A DNA stretch of 21,092 nucleotides from an uncultured Subdoligranulum sp. (GTDB taxonomy: Bacteria; Bacillota_A; Clostridia; Oscillospirales; Ruminococcaceae): assembly GCF_937890665.1 (NCBI RefSeq), contig NZ_CALADU010000055.1, positions 1 to 21,092 of the forward strand. The letters are read 5' to 3'. The notes beneath the pieces were generated by a model that did not search any database, was not told the DNA's origin, and saw only the letters and a list, made by a program, of their open reading frames with translations. This document shows, one piece after another, positions 7,489 to 15,119 of the stretch; positions within the stretch are counted from its first letter, which is position 1, and each line of letters opens with the position of its first letter. The translations under genes were made by a program, and so were the position numbers.

Positions 7489-7590
7489 GAGCCGCCTGAT
7501 AGGTGTAGTCATCCTGATGCCGCATGGATAGAGTCGAAAGACTCTGTTTATCGGCACGGACAGAATGACCACCGTCATGCGGCTCTTTTG
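7489..7590 (+). ncRNA. Nested structured RNA / possible attenuator upstream of the sigma-like gene
   Basis: The intercistronic DNA can fold into a nested RNA. P1 is GAGCCGC (7489-7495) with GCGGCTC (7579-7585). P2 is GGTG plus GTCAT (7502-7505, 7508-7512) with ATGACCACC (7565-7573), with a 2-nt bulge. P3 is TGCCG (7518-7522) with CGGCA (7552-7556). P4 is AGAGTC, a GAAA tetraloop, GACTCT (7530-7545). TTTTGTTGTCTT follows P1, so the whole could act as a terminator. GCCGCAT (7519-7525) can instead pair with ATGCGGC (7577-7583), which would break P1 and P3. I do not recognise a known riboswitch core. Confidence 0.7.
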
Positions 7591-7637
7591 TTGTCTTGCC
7601 TTTCCGCGGCTTCGTGCCAGCGGAAAGGACAAGACAA
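7591..7637 (+). promoter_or_regulatory. Long hairpin burying the ribosome binding site of the sigma-like gene
   Basis: TTGTCTT (7591-7597) pairs with AAGACAA (7631-7637), CCTTTCCGC (7599-7607) with GCGGAAAGG (7620-7628), and GGC with GCC inside (7608-7610, 7616-7618), giving about 19 bp with small bulges. The Shine-Dalgarno (GGAAAGG, 7622-7628) and the A of the start codon lie in the 3' strand. Translation should need opening of this stem by a protein, by the upstream RNA or by a coupled ribosome. Confidence 0.75.
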
Positions 7638-8110
7638 TGAGTATCCCGAAGACCCCAGTTGAATTCGATTACGACCTGTGGACCACAGAGGAAGGAAAAT
7701 GCATGGTTCGGATCAAAGCTACCGGCGAAATAACGGAGGTGGAACGCTCTGTCATGCAGGTTCTGCGCTCAGAGGAGAAGCGTCTCCGGCGCACCATATC
7801 TCCGGAGCAGGGTCCATCCAGAGAAGGGAAAACCGCTCCAACGGTTCTCTCTCTGGATATGCTTCCCGAAGATGTGGCAGACTCCAGCTGGTTAGCCGAC
7901 ACCTACGACTATACGGAAGAGATTTCCACGAAGCTGCTGGAGAGGAGCTTGCGAGAAAGCTTGACTCCTACCCAATATGGCATATATCAAGCCTGCATTT
8001 TGAATGGGATCAGCTACAAGGCATATGCAGACCGGATGGATGTTAGCTATCAGAGCGTCCAGAATGCGATCCGCCTCATTCAGAAAAAAGCAAAAAATAT
8101 TTTTGGCTGA
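7637..8110 (+). CDS. Sigma-70 region 4-like / mobile-element regulatory protein
   Basis: A 157-aa protein. The C-terminal ~50 residues (LTPTQYGIYQACILNGISYK then YADRMDVSYQSVQNAIRLIQ, 109-149) form a helix-turn-helix in the style of sigma factor region 4. The N-terminal half starts IPKTPVEFDYDLWTTEEGKC and is charged, without an obvious sigma region 2, so it is not a complete sigma factor. Such proteins occur in Clostridial conjugative or recombinase elements as regulators. An in-frame ATG at 7565 lies inside the upstream RNA stem and has no ribosome binding site; I chose ATG 7637, 8 nt after GGAAAGG. That site is masked by a long hairpin, implying translational control. It may activate the recombinase genes that follow. 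Confidence 0.82.
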   Translation: MSIPKTPVEFDYDLWTTEEGKCMVRIKATGEITEVERSVMQVLRSEEKRLRRTISPEQGPSREGKTAPTVLSLDMLPEDVADSSWLADTYDYTEEISTKLLERSLRESLTPTQYGIYQACILNGISYKAYADRMDVSYQSVQNAIRLIQKKAKNIFG

Positions 8111-8170
8111 TGGTTGTGGTTTGCTGCAAATATGTCCGTTGTAAAGTGAAGGGGCCTTAAGACGCCTTCA

Positions 8171-8299
8171 TTGAACCTTGCTATTGTGGCCGTGCTGAAG
8201 TCGATGCGGGAAGGTGGCGTGATCACTCAGGCCGAGTATGAGCGAGCCAAGCGCTACTACCAGAAGCTCACCGGCTCCGATCTCGTCATCGCAGATTAA
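8171..8299 (+). pseudogene. Fragment of a SHOCT-like small protein
   Basis: An open frame from a possible TTG at 8171 to TAA at 8299 encodes 42 residues, including VLKSMREGGVITQAEYERAK, YYQKLTG and SDLVIAD. The pattern L-K-x-M-x-E-G-G-V-I-T-x-A-E-Y is typical of SHOCT or similar short helical domains that sit just before recombinase genes in this kind of element. No good start or ribosome binding site is present and the frame is closed at 8147-8149, so I read it as the 3' remnant of a longer gene. An alternative is a genuine micro-protein using a GTG start at 8186 or 8192. Confidence 0.5.
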
Positions 8300-8490
8300 A
8301 TGTTCAGAAGGAACCGTCTAAATTGATGTATTTTGGGCATCAGGTCTTGTCGCTTGTGTAGAAATTTACTTCTCTGCGTTCTTTCAATAGACTTTGCCTT
8401 GCCGTTGACTATAATGTTGCTTGAACCGGAAAAGTGGATGGTACCAAAATGTAGTACAATCCAAAATTCAGCCAGAAAGGAGGGCTGTTG
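8300..8490. promoter_or_regulatory. Intergenic region before the recombinases: weak promoter and inverted repeat
   Basis: TATAAT at 8410-8415 is preceded by TAGACT (8388-8393) at 16 nt, a possible promoter for the recombinase genes. An inverted repeat, GGATGGTAC (8436-8444) and GTACAATCC (8454-8462), 8 of 9 positions paired, lies between it and the ribosome binding site (AAGGAGGG, 8477-8484). It could be an operator or part of a recombination site. Confidence 0.4.
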
Positions 8491-10032
8491 ATGCCGCAGG
8501 TCAAACTCATCTCGCCCATCACCAGGCAGGAAATCCGCAAAGTTCGAGTCGCCGCCTATTGCCGGGTATCTTCCAATTCGGCTGATCAGCAGAACTCCTA
8601 CACCAACCAGATTCGGGTATATACCAGCCTCATTCAGAGAAAAAAAGAGTGGGAGCTGGTGGAGATATTCGCTGACGAAGGGCTCTCTGGCATGAACGCA
8701 CAGAACCGCACCGAATTCCAGCGAATGATCAAGATGTGCGAACAGCACCAAATCGACCTGATCGTCACCAAATCCGTCTCCCGTTTCGCCCGAAACGCCA
8801 AGGAGTCTCTGGAATATGTCCGGAAGCTGAAATTGCTCGGCGTGGGGGTGCAGTTTGAGAAAGAGGGAATCTACACCCTGGCCCTCGGAGATGAGATGCT
8901 GCTCAATACCTTCTCTGCCATCGCACAGGAGGAGTCTAAGGCAATTTCCCAGAACCAGCGGCTTTCCATCGTGAAGCGGATGCAGTCTGGGGAATATGTG
9001 GACAGCAACGCTCCTTACGGCTTCCGGCTGGTGGATAAGGCGCTGGTGGTCTATGAACCGGAGGCGGCCATCGTCCGCATGATGTTCGAAAACTACCTGA
9101 GCGGCCAGTCTACATCGGAGATCGCCCGGGATCTCAACAGCCGCGGCATCAAAACCAAAACTGGGAAATCCACCTGGCGCTCCACCAAGGTGGCATACAT
9201 CCTTGGAAATGAGCGGTATTGCGGCGATTGCAAATATCAGAAAACCTACCGCGACACCACAGTCCCCTTCAAACAGTTCCGAAATCGAGGTCAGGAGGAT
9301 ATGTTCTACGCCTCCATGACCCACGCTCCTCTTATTGACCGAGATACCTTTGACAAGGTCCAGCTCCTCTTGAAAAAGCGTCAGGATGTCTTTGGAAAAT
9401 CTACAACGCAAAATATCTACCCTCTTACGAGCCGCATTCAGTGTTCTGAGTGCGGCTCGTATTTTCGCAGGAGGCAGGTTTCCGGGACAGTAAAGTGGGG
9501 ATGCTCCAAACACATTCAGGATCGTACCCAGTGCGGCTCAAACTACTACAGCGAGGAGAGGATCTACGATGCCTTCATCGCCATGGTCAATAAGCTTCGG
9601 TTCTCTGAATACGACATCCTGGGTCAGACTCTACTCCGTCTGGAATCCGCCGAGCTGAAGCGAAAGCAGAAAAACACGGCCGCAAGGGAGATCAGCCGGA
9701 ACATTGCAGATCTGAACGCCAAGCTGGTGATGGTGGAGCAGCTACATGCAAAGGGATACCTCAAAGATGAGGTCCATAAAGCTCAGGTGCGGGAGATTAA
9801 CGACCAACTGCGCCGGCTGAAGCGGGAGCGCCAATGTGAATTCTCCTCGGGCATTACCCATATGATAGAGGAACTGACGCGGCTGAAAAAGCTGCTGGAA
9901 GAGCTCGAGGAACCACTGGACCGCTTCGATGAGAAGCTTTTTACTGAGATTGTTCAGGCCATCAGTATCAGCCGCCGGGATGAAATGACAGTCACCCTCA
10001 TCGGCGGGCTGAGATTCACAGAAATGCTCTGA
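8491..10032 (+). CDS. Large serine recombinase 1 (complete)
   Basis: A 513-aa site-specific recombinase that cuts and joins DNA through a phosphoserine link. The N-terminal resolvase fold carries AAYCRVSS, with nucleophile S27, then DEGLSG, and TKSVSRFARN with the catalytic arginines (97-102). A recombinase domain follows (about 165-300, with NAPYGFRL and LGNERYCGD), then a zinc ribbon (C318, C321, C338, C348) and a charged helical, probably coiled-coil region (about 370-470). ATG 8491 has AAGGAGGG 6 nt upstream. It is the first of three recombinase genes in a row, an arrangement recalling the ccrA/ccrB pairs of SCC elements and multi-recombinase Clostridial elements. Integration or excision of module 1 is its likely role. 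Confidence 0.93.
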   Translation: MPQVKLISPITRQEIRKVRVAAYCRVSSNSADQQNSYTNQIRVYTSLIQRKKEWELVEIFADEGLSGMNAQNRTEFQRMIKMCEQHQIDLIVTKSVSRFARNAKESLEYVRKLKLLGVGVQFEKEGIYTLALGDEMLLNTFSAIAQEESKAISQNQRLSIVKRMQSGEYVDSNAPYGFRLVDKALVVYEPEAAIVRMMFENYLSGQSTSEIARDLNSRGIKTKTGKSTWRSTKVAYILGNERYCGDCKYQKTYRDTTVPFKQFRNRGQEDMFYASMTHAPLIDRDTFDKVQLLLKKRQDVFGKSTTQNIYPLTSRIQCSECGSYFRRRQVSGTVKWGCSKHIQDRTQCGSNYYSEERIYDAFIAMVNKLRFSEYDILGQTLLRLESAELKRKQKNTAAREISRNIADLNAKLVMVEQLHAKGYLKDEVHKAQVREINDQLRRLKRERQCEFSSGITHMIEELTRLKKLLEELEEPLDRFDEKLFTEIVQAISISRRDEMTVTLIGGLRFTEML

Positions 10033-10049
10033 CAGAGAGGAACCTCGCC

Positions 10050-10955
10050 ATGAAGAAGATACGCTATATCCCATACGGTTACACCATGAGAAATGGAAGG
10101 ACAGTCATCGCACAGGATGAAGCTGCGGTCATCCGCGAGATATTCAGCGCCTACATCAACGGCGCATCCCTCCAAAGTATTGCCGAGCTGCTGACTGAGA
10201 GGAAGATCCCCTACAGTGAGAGAACGGATGTGTGGGATAAAGCTCGTATCGCACGGATCATTGGAAACGCCAAATACATTGGCGATGGGGAATATGACCC
10301 TATCATTGAGGAAGAACAGTATGAGGAGGCGGCTGCCGTGAAAACAGCCCGCCAGCGGAACACCTTCGAGAAAAATCTGGAGGGGATCGACCTGCTTCGA
10401 GATCTGGTTCGATGTGCGGAGTGCGGCGCCCCTATGCGGCGAAGGGTGAGCAGCAAGCACCGGATTCGCGAGAGTTGGGATTGCACCAATCCTGATTGCG
10501 GTCAGCGCATCCGGATCTCCGATACACACCTGTTGGAAAAGGTGACAATCCTGATGAACCGCATCATCGCCAATAGCTATCTGCTCATCCCCCGCCCCAA
10601 AAAGCGAAAAGAGCTGTCGGCGGAAGCCCAGCGAATCAACCGGGAAATTGATGCCGAGCTGGAGCGGGATGACCCCAGCGATGCACTGATTATCGTCAAA
10701 ACAATTGAAATGGCAGAGCGGCTCTATGCTGAGAGCGATACCCATCTGCAGATCGCCGCATCCATCGCCCGAAAGCGGGTAAGTCTGATGACTCCCCAGG
10801 AGGAATTCAGCCCGGCCTACTTTAGTGACATCGCCGCCTACCTGACGCTTGGCAGCGGAGGAAAGGTGATCCTACATACCAAAACCGATGTCGAGATCGG
10901 AGATGAAGAAAATGAATGTAACCAAGATACCCAAGAAAACAATATCGGTTATTGA
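10050..10955 (+). CDS. Recombinase-like protein lacking the catalytic domain
   Basis: A 301-aa protein that begins directly with the recombinase DNA-binding domain (IPYGYTMRNGRTVIAQDEAA at 7-26, then NAKYIGDGEYDP). It continues into a zinc ribbon (C122, C125, C145, C150) and a helical region. The whole resolvase catalytic domain, with its serine, is absent. The start has GAGAGGA 8 nt upstream and the gene is intact, so this is not a simple truncation by the preceding gene, which is itself complete. Its end overlaps the next recombinase by 44 nt, which implies coupled expression. The likely role is a DNA-binding partner or directionality factor in a hetero-oligomer with its two neighbours; this is inference. 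Confidence 0.9.
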   Translation: MKKIRYIPYGYTMRNGRTVIAQDEAAVIREIFSAYINGASLQSIAELLTERKIPYSERTDVWDKARIARIIGNAKYIGDGEYDPIIEEEQYEEAAAVKTARQRNTFEKNLEGIDLLRDLVRCAECGAPMRRRVSSKHRIRESWDCTNPDCGQRIRISDTHLLEKVTILMNRIIANSYLLIPRPKKRKELSAEAQRINREIDAELERDDPSDALIIVKTIEMAERLYAESDTHLQIAASIARKRVSLMTPQEEFSPAYFSDIAAYLTLGSGGKVILHTKTDVEIGDEENECNQDTQENNIGY

Positions 10956-12555
10956 GCCAAAACGCTCTCTGATCGTCAACAGGGAGCAGTATCATCAGCG
11001 GCGGGTTGCTGCCTACTGCCGGGTATCCACCGACAGCGAGGAGCAGCTCACATCCTATACCAACCAGAAGAAGGTATATACCGAGATGATTGCCGCTAAA
11101 CCCGAATGGGAGTTCGCCGGACTCTACGCAGATGAGGGCATCTCCGGGACACGTGCAGATAAGCGCCCCCAGTTCCAGAAGATGATCAACGACTGCTTGT
11201 CTGGGAAAATCGACTATATCATCACGAAATCCGTTTCCCGCTTCGCCCGTAATACAGTGGACTGCCTGGACCATGTCCGAATGCTCAGGGCAAGAGGGAT
11301 TGGCATCTACTTCGAGGAGCAAAATATAGACACACTGCAAATCGACAGCGAACTCTATCTGGTCATCTACGCAGGGTTCGCACAGTCTGAATCCGAAAGC
11401 ATCAGCAAGAATGTCACCTGGACTTTTCGTAAGCGATTTCAGGAGGGCAAGCCCATATTCAACTATAAGTGCCTTCTGGGATACCGCAAGGGTGCAGACG
11501 GAGAACCGGAGATCGTCCCGGAGGAGGCATCCATCGTGGAGAGGATCTTTAATATGTACCTGTCAGGTGAAACCATCAACCGGATCTCAACCAAACTCAG
11601 AGAAGAAAATCTCCAGATACCAGGAAAACGATTCTCCTTCTCTGCGAGCATGATTAAGGGTATTCTCCGGAATGAACGATACTGCGGGGACAGCATCCTT
11701 CAAAAGACGGTCACAATTGACTGTATTGGCAAGGTTCGCCGCAAAAACACCGGTGAGGCACCCATGTACTATGTACAGAATAGCTATGTTGGTATCATCA
11801 GCCGAGAGCTCTTTCACAAAACGCAGGAAGAACTCGCCAGGCGGATGAGCCGGGAGCCAAATTCCACCAAAACGGCTACCACAGCCACCGGAAAATACTC
11901 CCGGTACGCACTATCCAATGTGATGATCTGCGCCGAATGCGGAAGTCGATATAAGCGCGTGACCTGGACATCCCGAGGAAAAAAGCGAGTTGTCTGGCGC
12001 TGCATCAGCCGCTTAGACTATGGAAAGCGCTACTGCAAAACCTCGCTCACGGTAGATGAGACCGCCCTCCACGCCGCTATTGTTCGGGCAATCAACCGAT
12101 TCAACGAGGAAGACGAGGCCACTTATATGGCACTCATGCGGGCAACCATTGGTGAAGCAATCGGCCTAACCGGAGGCACAGATGAGATCGACCTGCTCCG
12201 GCGAAAAATAGATGGGCTGAATCGGAAAATGGTATCTCTTATCAATGAGAGTGTAGAAAGCGGGGAGGGTATCGAGAGTCACGAAGCTGAATTCAAGGAA
12301 CTTTCCGATACCATTGAACTCCTGCAAGGACGGATTCAGAAACTCGAAGAAGCACTTGCTTCCGATCAGGTGAATGACAGCCGAATCCTTCAACTACAGC
12401 AGATCATCGCCGACCGAGCATCCAAAAAGATGGAGTACGACGATACCATCGTCCACCAAATGATTGAGTGTGTGAAGGTGTATCCCGACGGGAGACTGGA
12501 CATTATCTTCGGAGGAGGGCATCTTATCGAAGAATGCTTAGAAAAAGAAATTTAA
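10912..12555 (+). CDS. Large serine recombinase 3 (complete)
   Basis: A 547-aa recombinase. AAYCRVSTDSEEQ carries nucleophile S39, followed by YADEGISGT and TKSVSRFARN with the catalytic arginines. The recombinase domain contains YKCLLGYRKG and LRNERYCGD; a zinc ribbon (CAECGSRYKRV followed by WRC and YC) and a long charged coiled-coil region (about 420-500) complete the family layout. Two upstream in-frame ATGs (10888, 10903) are possible; I prefer 10912 because GGAG lies 9 nt upstream. It overlaps the catalytic-domain-less gene before it. With recombinase 1 it probably forms the enzyme pair for module 1. Its stop is followed within about 15 nt by A/T-rich DNA and the hipBA promoter, so an attachment site may lie there. 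Confidence 0.93.
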   Translation: MNVTKIPKKTISVIEPKRSLIVNREQYHQRRVAAYCRVSTDSEEQLTSYTNQKKVYTEMIAAKPEWEFAGLYADEGISGTRADKRPQFQKMINDCLSGKIDYIITKSVSRFARNTVDCLDHVRMLRARGIGIYFEEQNIDTLQIDSELYLVIYAGFAQSESESISKNVTWTFRKRFQEGKPIFNYKCLLGYRKGADGEPEIVPEEASIVERIFNMYLSGETINRISTKLREENLQIPGKRFSFSASMIKGILRNERYCGDSILQKTVTIDCIGKVRRKNTGEAPMYYVQNSYVGIISRELFHKTQEELARRMSREPNSTKTATTATGKYSRYALSNVMICAECGSRYKRVTWTSRGKKRVVWRCISRLDYGKRYCKTSLTVDETALHAAIVRAINRFNEEDEATYMALMRATIGEAIGLTGGTDEIDLLRRKIDGLNRKMVSLINESVESGEGIESHEAEFKELSDTIELLQGRIQKLEEALASDQVNDSRILQLQQIIADRASKKMEYDDTIVHQMIECVKVYPDGRLDIIFGGGHLIEECLEKEI

Positions 12556-12570
12556 TAACTTCAAATATAA

Positions 12571-12602
12571 TTGACATAATCGCCGAAATAATATAGTATA
12601 AT
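12571..12602 (+). promoter_or_regulatory. Promoter of hipBA
   Basis: TTGACA (12571-12576) is followed by overlapping -10 candidates: TATAGT (12592-12597, 15-nt spacer) and TATAAT (12597-12602, 20-nt spacer). ACATAA (12575-12580) and TTATGT (12603-12608) flank the -10 as a short inverted repeat and could be a HipB operator, as autoregulation is usual in hipBA. Confidence 0.55.
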
Positions 12603-12624
12603 TTATGTTAGGAGGCGATTGTGC

Positions 12625-12945
12625 ATGGCAAAAAAAGCTGCGGTCATCATGCCGCAAACACGGGAGATCCTGGCGCAGATGGGTGAGCAGATCCGTCTGG
12701 CCCGCCTGCGCAGGAAGTTGAGCCTGGAATTGGTAGCAGAGCGTGCCGGGATCAGCCGCGCCACGCTTATATCCATTGAGAAAGGCACCCCTACGGTATC
12801 CATCGGCTCCTATGCTGCTGTGTTGCACGCATTAAACAATATGGACAGCGACCTGTTGCTTATTGCAAAAGATGATGAATTCGGCAGGAAGCTGCAAGAT
12901 CTGGCGTTGCCCACCAGACGGCGGGCGCCCAAGAAAGGAGAGTAG
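12625..12945 (+). CDS. hipB: HipB-like antitoxin (XRE DNA-binding protein)
   Basis: A 106-aa protein with an XRE helix-turn-helix at about residues 20-75 (RRKLSLELVAERAGISRATL then SIEKGTPTVSIGSYAAVLHAL), followed by a flexible basic tail (PTRRRAPKKGE). GGAGG lies 9 nt before ATG 12625. It is followed after 3 nt by hipA, the standard toxin-antitoxin order. HipB proteins bind HipA, neutralise it and repress the operon. The symbol is given by homology of arrangement and domain; the sequence is not close to the E. coli protein. Confidence 0.88.
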   Translation: MAKKAAVIMPQTREILAQMGEQIRLARLRRKLSLELVAERAGISRATLISIEKGTPTVSIGSYAAVLHALNNMDSDLLLIAKDDEFGRKLQDLALPTRRRAPKKGE

Positions 12946-12948
12946 CCC

Positions 12949-14205
12949 ATGGCGCAGGACGAAAAGACCATCTATGTATATGAAAATTGGCGTGGAGAGG
13001 CACCCACTCTGCTGGGGCGGCTGCGCTGCGGCTTCGTCCGCGGACAGGAGACCTTTTCCTTTGAGTATGATCCGGCCTGGCTGACATCTGCCGAGAGTTC
13101 CTTTTCTCTGGACCCGGATCTGGCCCTCTACCGCGGGCGGCAGTATGTGCCGCTGAACAAGCAGCTCTTTGGCCTGTTTTCCGACTCCTGCCCGGACCGC
13201 TGGGGGCGTCTGCTGATGAAGCGCAAGGAGGCCATCGACGCCAGAAAAGAAGACCGAAAACCCCGGAAGCTTACGGAGAGCGATTTCCTGTTGGGTGTCT
13301 ATGACGAATCTCGTATGGGGGCGCTGCGGTTCAGCCTGGAAGAAGGGGGCGAATTTCTTTCGAACGATAAAGCGTTTGCAACGCCTCCGTGGGTAAACCT
13401 TCGGACGCTGGAAAACGCCTCTATCGCTTTCGAGAACGATGAGAGCGGCCTGAATGAAAAATGGCTGCGTGAGCTTCTGGCCCCTGGCTCCTCCTTGGGA
13501 GGCGCAAGACCTAAAGCTACGGTGCAGGCCACAGATGGTGCCTTGTGGATCGCCAAGTTCCCTTCCAAGCATGATGAATATAACAGCGGTGCGTGGGAGA
13601 AGGTCGTCCATGACCTGGCACGGCTCTGCGGACTGGATGTTCCGGAATCCAAATTGGAGACGTTCTCCAAAACCGGCAGCACCTTTCTCGTCAAGCGATT
13701 TGACCGAAACGGCAACCGCCGCATTCACTTCGCCTCCGCCATGACCCTGCTGGGCAAGACCGATGGAGCCTCGGCAGCGGACGGAAGCAGCTATCTGGAT
13801 CTGGCGGCGTTCATCCGGGCCAACGGGGCATCACCCCGGCAGGATCTGGCCGAGCTGTGGAAACGGATCGTGTTCAGCATGGCGGTATCCAATACTGACG
13901 ACCATCTGCGCAACCATGGTTTCCTTCTGACGCCCACCGGCTGGCGGCTGGCCCCTCTCTATGATGTGAACCCAGTCCCCTCGGGGGACCGGCTTTCCCT
14001 CAATGTGAGTGAGTATGATAACACCATTGACTTGGATCTGGCTCTGGAAGTAGCCGATTATTTCGGCCTTGCCCCGCAGGAAGCGGAACAGGCTGCAGAG
14101 GAGGTCTGCAAAACAGTATCCGGACACTGGGAACAGTTGGCCGGGCAATATGGTCTCAGCCGAGGAGCGATAGAGTATATGCGCCCTGCCTTTTCCCTTC
14201 CATGA
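12949..14205 (+). CDS. hipA: HipA-like Ser/Thr protein kinase toxin
   Basis: A 418-aa HipA-family kinase. The N-terminal Couple-hipA region spans about 1-140. PGSSLGGARPK (179-189) is the phosphate-binding/autophosphorylation loop, IAKFP (201-205) holds the ATP-binding lysine, NTDDHLRNHG (315-324) is the catalytic loop with D318, and LYDVNP (337-342) contains the metal-binding D339. All key residues are present, so it should be active. Related toxins phosphorylate glutamyl- or tryptophanyl-tRNA synthetase and arrest growth; the target here is unknown. It starts 3 nt after hipB with AAAGGAG 8 nt upstream. The pair lies between two recombinase modules and could stabilise a mobile element. Confidence 0.93.
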   Translation: MAQDEKTIYVYENWRGEAPTLLGRLRCGFVRGQETFSFEYDPAWLTSAESSFSLDPDLALYRGRQYVPLNKQLFGLFSDSCPDRWGRLLMKRKEAIDARKEDRKPRKLTESDFLLGVYDESRMGALRFSLEEGGEFLSNDKAFATPPWVNLRTLENASIAFENDESGLNEKWLRELLAPGSSLGGARPKATVQATDGALWIAKFPSKHDEYNSGAWEKVVHDLARLCGLDVPESKLETFSKTGSTFLVKRFDRNGNRRIHFASAMTLLGKTDGASAADGSSYLDLAAFIRANGASPRQDLAELWKRIVFSMAVSNTDDHLRNHGFLLTPTGWRLAPLYDVNPVPSGDRLSLNVSEYDNTIDLDLALEVADYFGLAPQEAEQAAEEVCKTVSGHWEQLAGQYGLSRGAIEYMRPAFSLP

Positions 14206-14214
14206 TTAAGATCA

Positions 14215-14248
14215 CAAACGGACGATTCCTGGTGGAACCGTCCGTTTG
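14215..14248. terminator. Bidirectional terminator between hipA and the convergent ParB-like gene
   Basis: CAAACGGACG (14215-14224) pairs with CGTCCGTTTG (14239-14248), and TTCC pairs with GGAA inside. The plus strand continues T-rich (CTTATTCTTT). It begins 10 nt after hipA and ends 2 nt before the stop of the opposing gene, so it can serve both operons. Confidence 0.8.
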
Positions 14249-14249
14249 C

Positions 14250-15119
14250 TTATTCTTTGGCAGCTCCCTCAAAAGAGTCCCCGCCCTCATCCTCGTCCAT
14301 ATCCGTATCAATGTCCAGTCCTTCATTGTTCCCCACATTCTTCTCGTAGAGCTTGGTCCATTTGAGCGGATATTTGCATTTGCGGTTATAGGCCAGAAGC
14401 ATCGCCTCGGCATAGCCCATAGAACCGGGGCGTCGTTCCTTGGCTGTTCTCGAAAGCAACTTGACCGACATTTCCCCCACTTTTTCCTTAAAGGTCTCAT
14501 CTTTCAGGGCATCGCCGAACGTGTAGACCAATCTGGCGATTCCGTTGAGCATATTGGCGGATAGCGAATTCATATCGCCCTCCCAGGTGCCTACGCAGAG
14601 TCTGAGTGTTCGATCAAGTACGTGGTAACCGAACCGCTCATATATATTTTCAAGCGTAGAGACAGCACAGACAACGCCATAGTTTCTGACCTGGCCAATG
14701 GAAAGAGAATAAGACTCTACCAGATCTTTGATCATAAGCTGCTCCTGATTCCTGGCTTCCACATTTGCCATAAACACTTCATAGGGACGGAGCGGTTTGA
14801 CAAACTTCATCTGGTTGGCGAAGATATCTGCCTCGTGCTCGTAGTTTAGATCATCGTATATCATGCACCAGACTGGCGTTTCACGAGAGCCGGAGGCCAG
14901 TGCGACGATCTCCACCGTGTGCTGGCCATTGAAGACATAGTTGACCCCATTTCGACGGCTTACCTTCACAGGGTTGATCTGATACAGATCAAAGTGTGCC
15001 GCAGCATTCAGCACATGCTGTTCGGAAATATTCCTCTGGTACTCCTGATTGGATACGAGGTTCTTGATGGGAATCTGTTCAAAGTGAACATTGGGAACAA
15101 ACATACTATAATCTTCCAT
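14250..15119 (-). CDS. ParB-like nuclease-domain protein (DUF6551-like)
   Basis: A 289-aa protein. The N-terminal ~110 residues form a ParB/sulfiredoxin-like domain: NQEYQRNISEQHVLNAAAHF, INPVKVSRRNG, then YVFNGQHTVEI, in which GQHT replaces the GEHR/GxRR core of ParB. The middle (about 110-245) is helical. The C-terminal ~25 residues are very acidic (DIDTDMDEDEGGD). The start codon overlaps the stop of the preceding gene (TAATG), so translation is coupled. It is the last gene of the module 2 operon. ParB-like proteins in mobile elements act in segregation, in DNA nicking or as CTP-dependent switches; which of these applies here is open. Confidence 0.82.
   Translation of the reverse strand: MEDYSMFVPNVHFEQIPIKNLVSNQEYQRNISEQHVLNAAAHFDLYQINPVKVSRRNGVNYVFNGQHTVEIVALASGSRETPVWCMIYDDLNYEHEADIFANQMKFVKPLRPYEVFMANVEARNQEQLMIKDLVESYSLSIGQVRNYGVVCAVSTLENIYERFGYHVLDRTLRLCVGTWEGDMNSLSANMLNGIARLVYTFGDALKDETFKEKVGEMSVKLLSRTAKERRPGSMGYAEAMLLAYNRKCKYPLKWTKLYEKNVGNNEGLDIDTDMDEDEGGDSFEGAAKE

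Noticed and set aside
7510..7550. CTGATG followed by a GAAA-capped hairpin, resembling pieces of a hammerhead ribozyme
   Set aside because: The stem II position and the order of core elements do not fit; GAAA here is a closed tetraloop and not the conserved single-stranded core.
7565..7636. 24-codon N-terminal extension of the sigma-like protein starting at ATG 7565
   Set aside because: The ATG lies in an RNA stem without a ribosome binding site, and the encoded residues look like translated hairpin sequence. ATG 7637 has a correctly spaced site.
8296..9513. A 405-codon open frame on the minus strand
   Set aside because: It is antisense to recombinase 1, which has all family motifs; the reverse frame is a codon-bias shadow.
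2740..12620. A direct-repeat attachment site flanking module 1
   Set aside because: I compared the DNA around 2740-2940 with that around 12556-12625 and found no shared core by eye. Element ends remain undefined.
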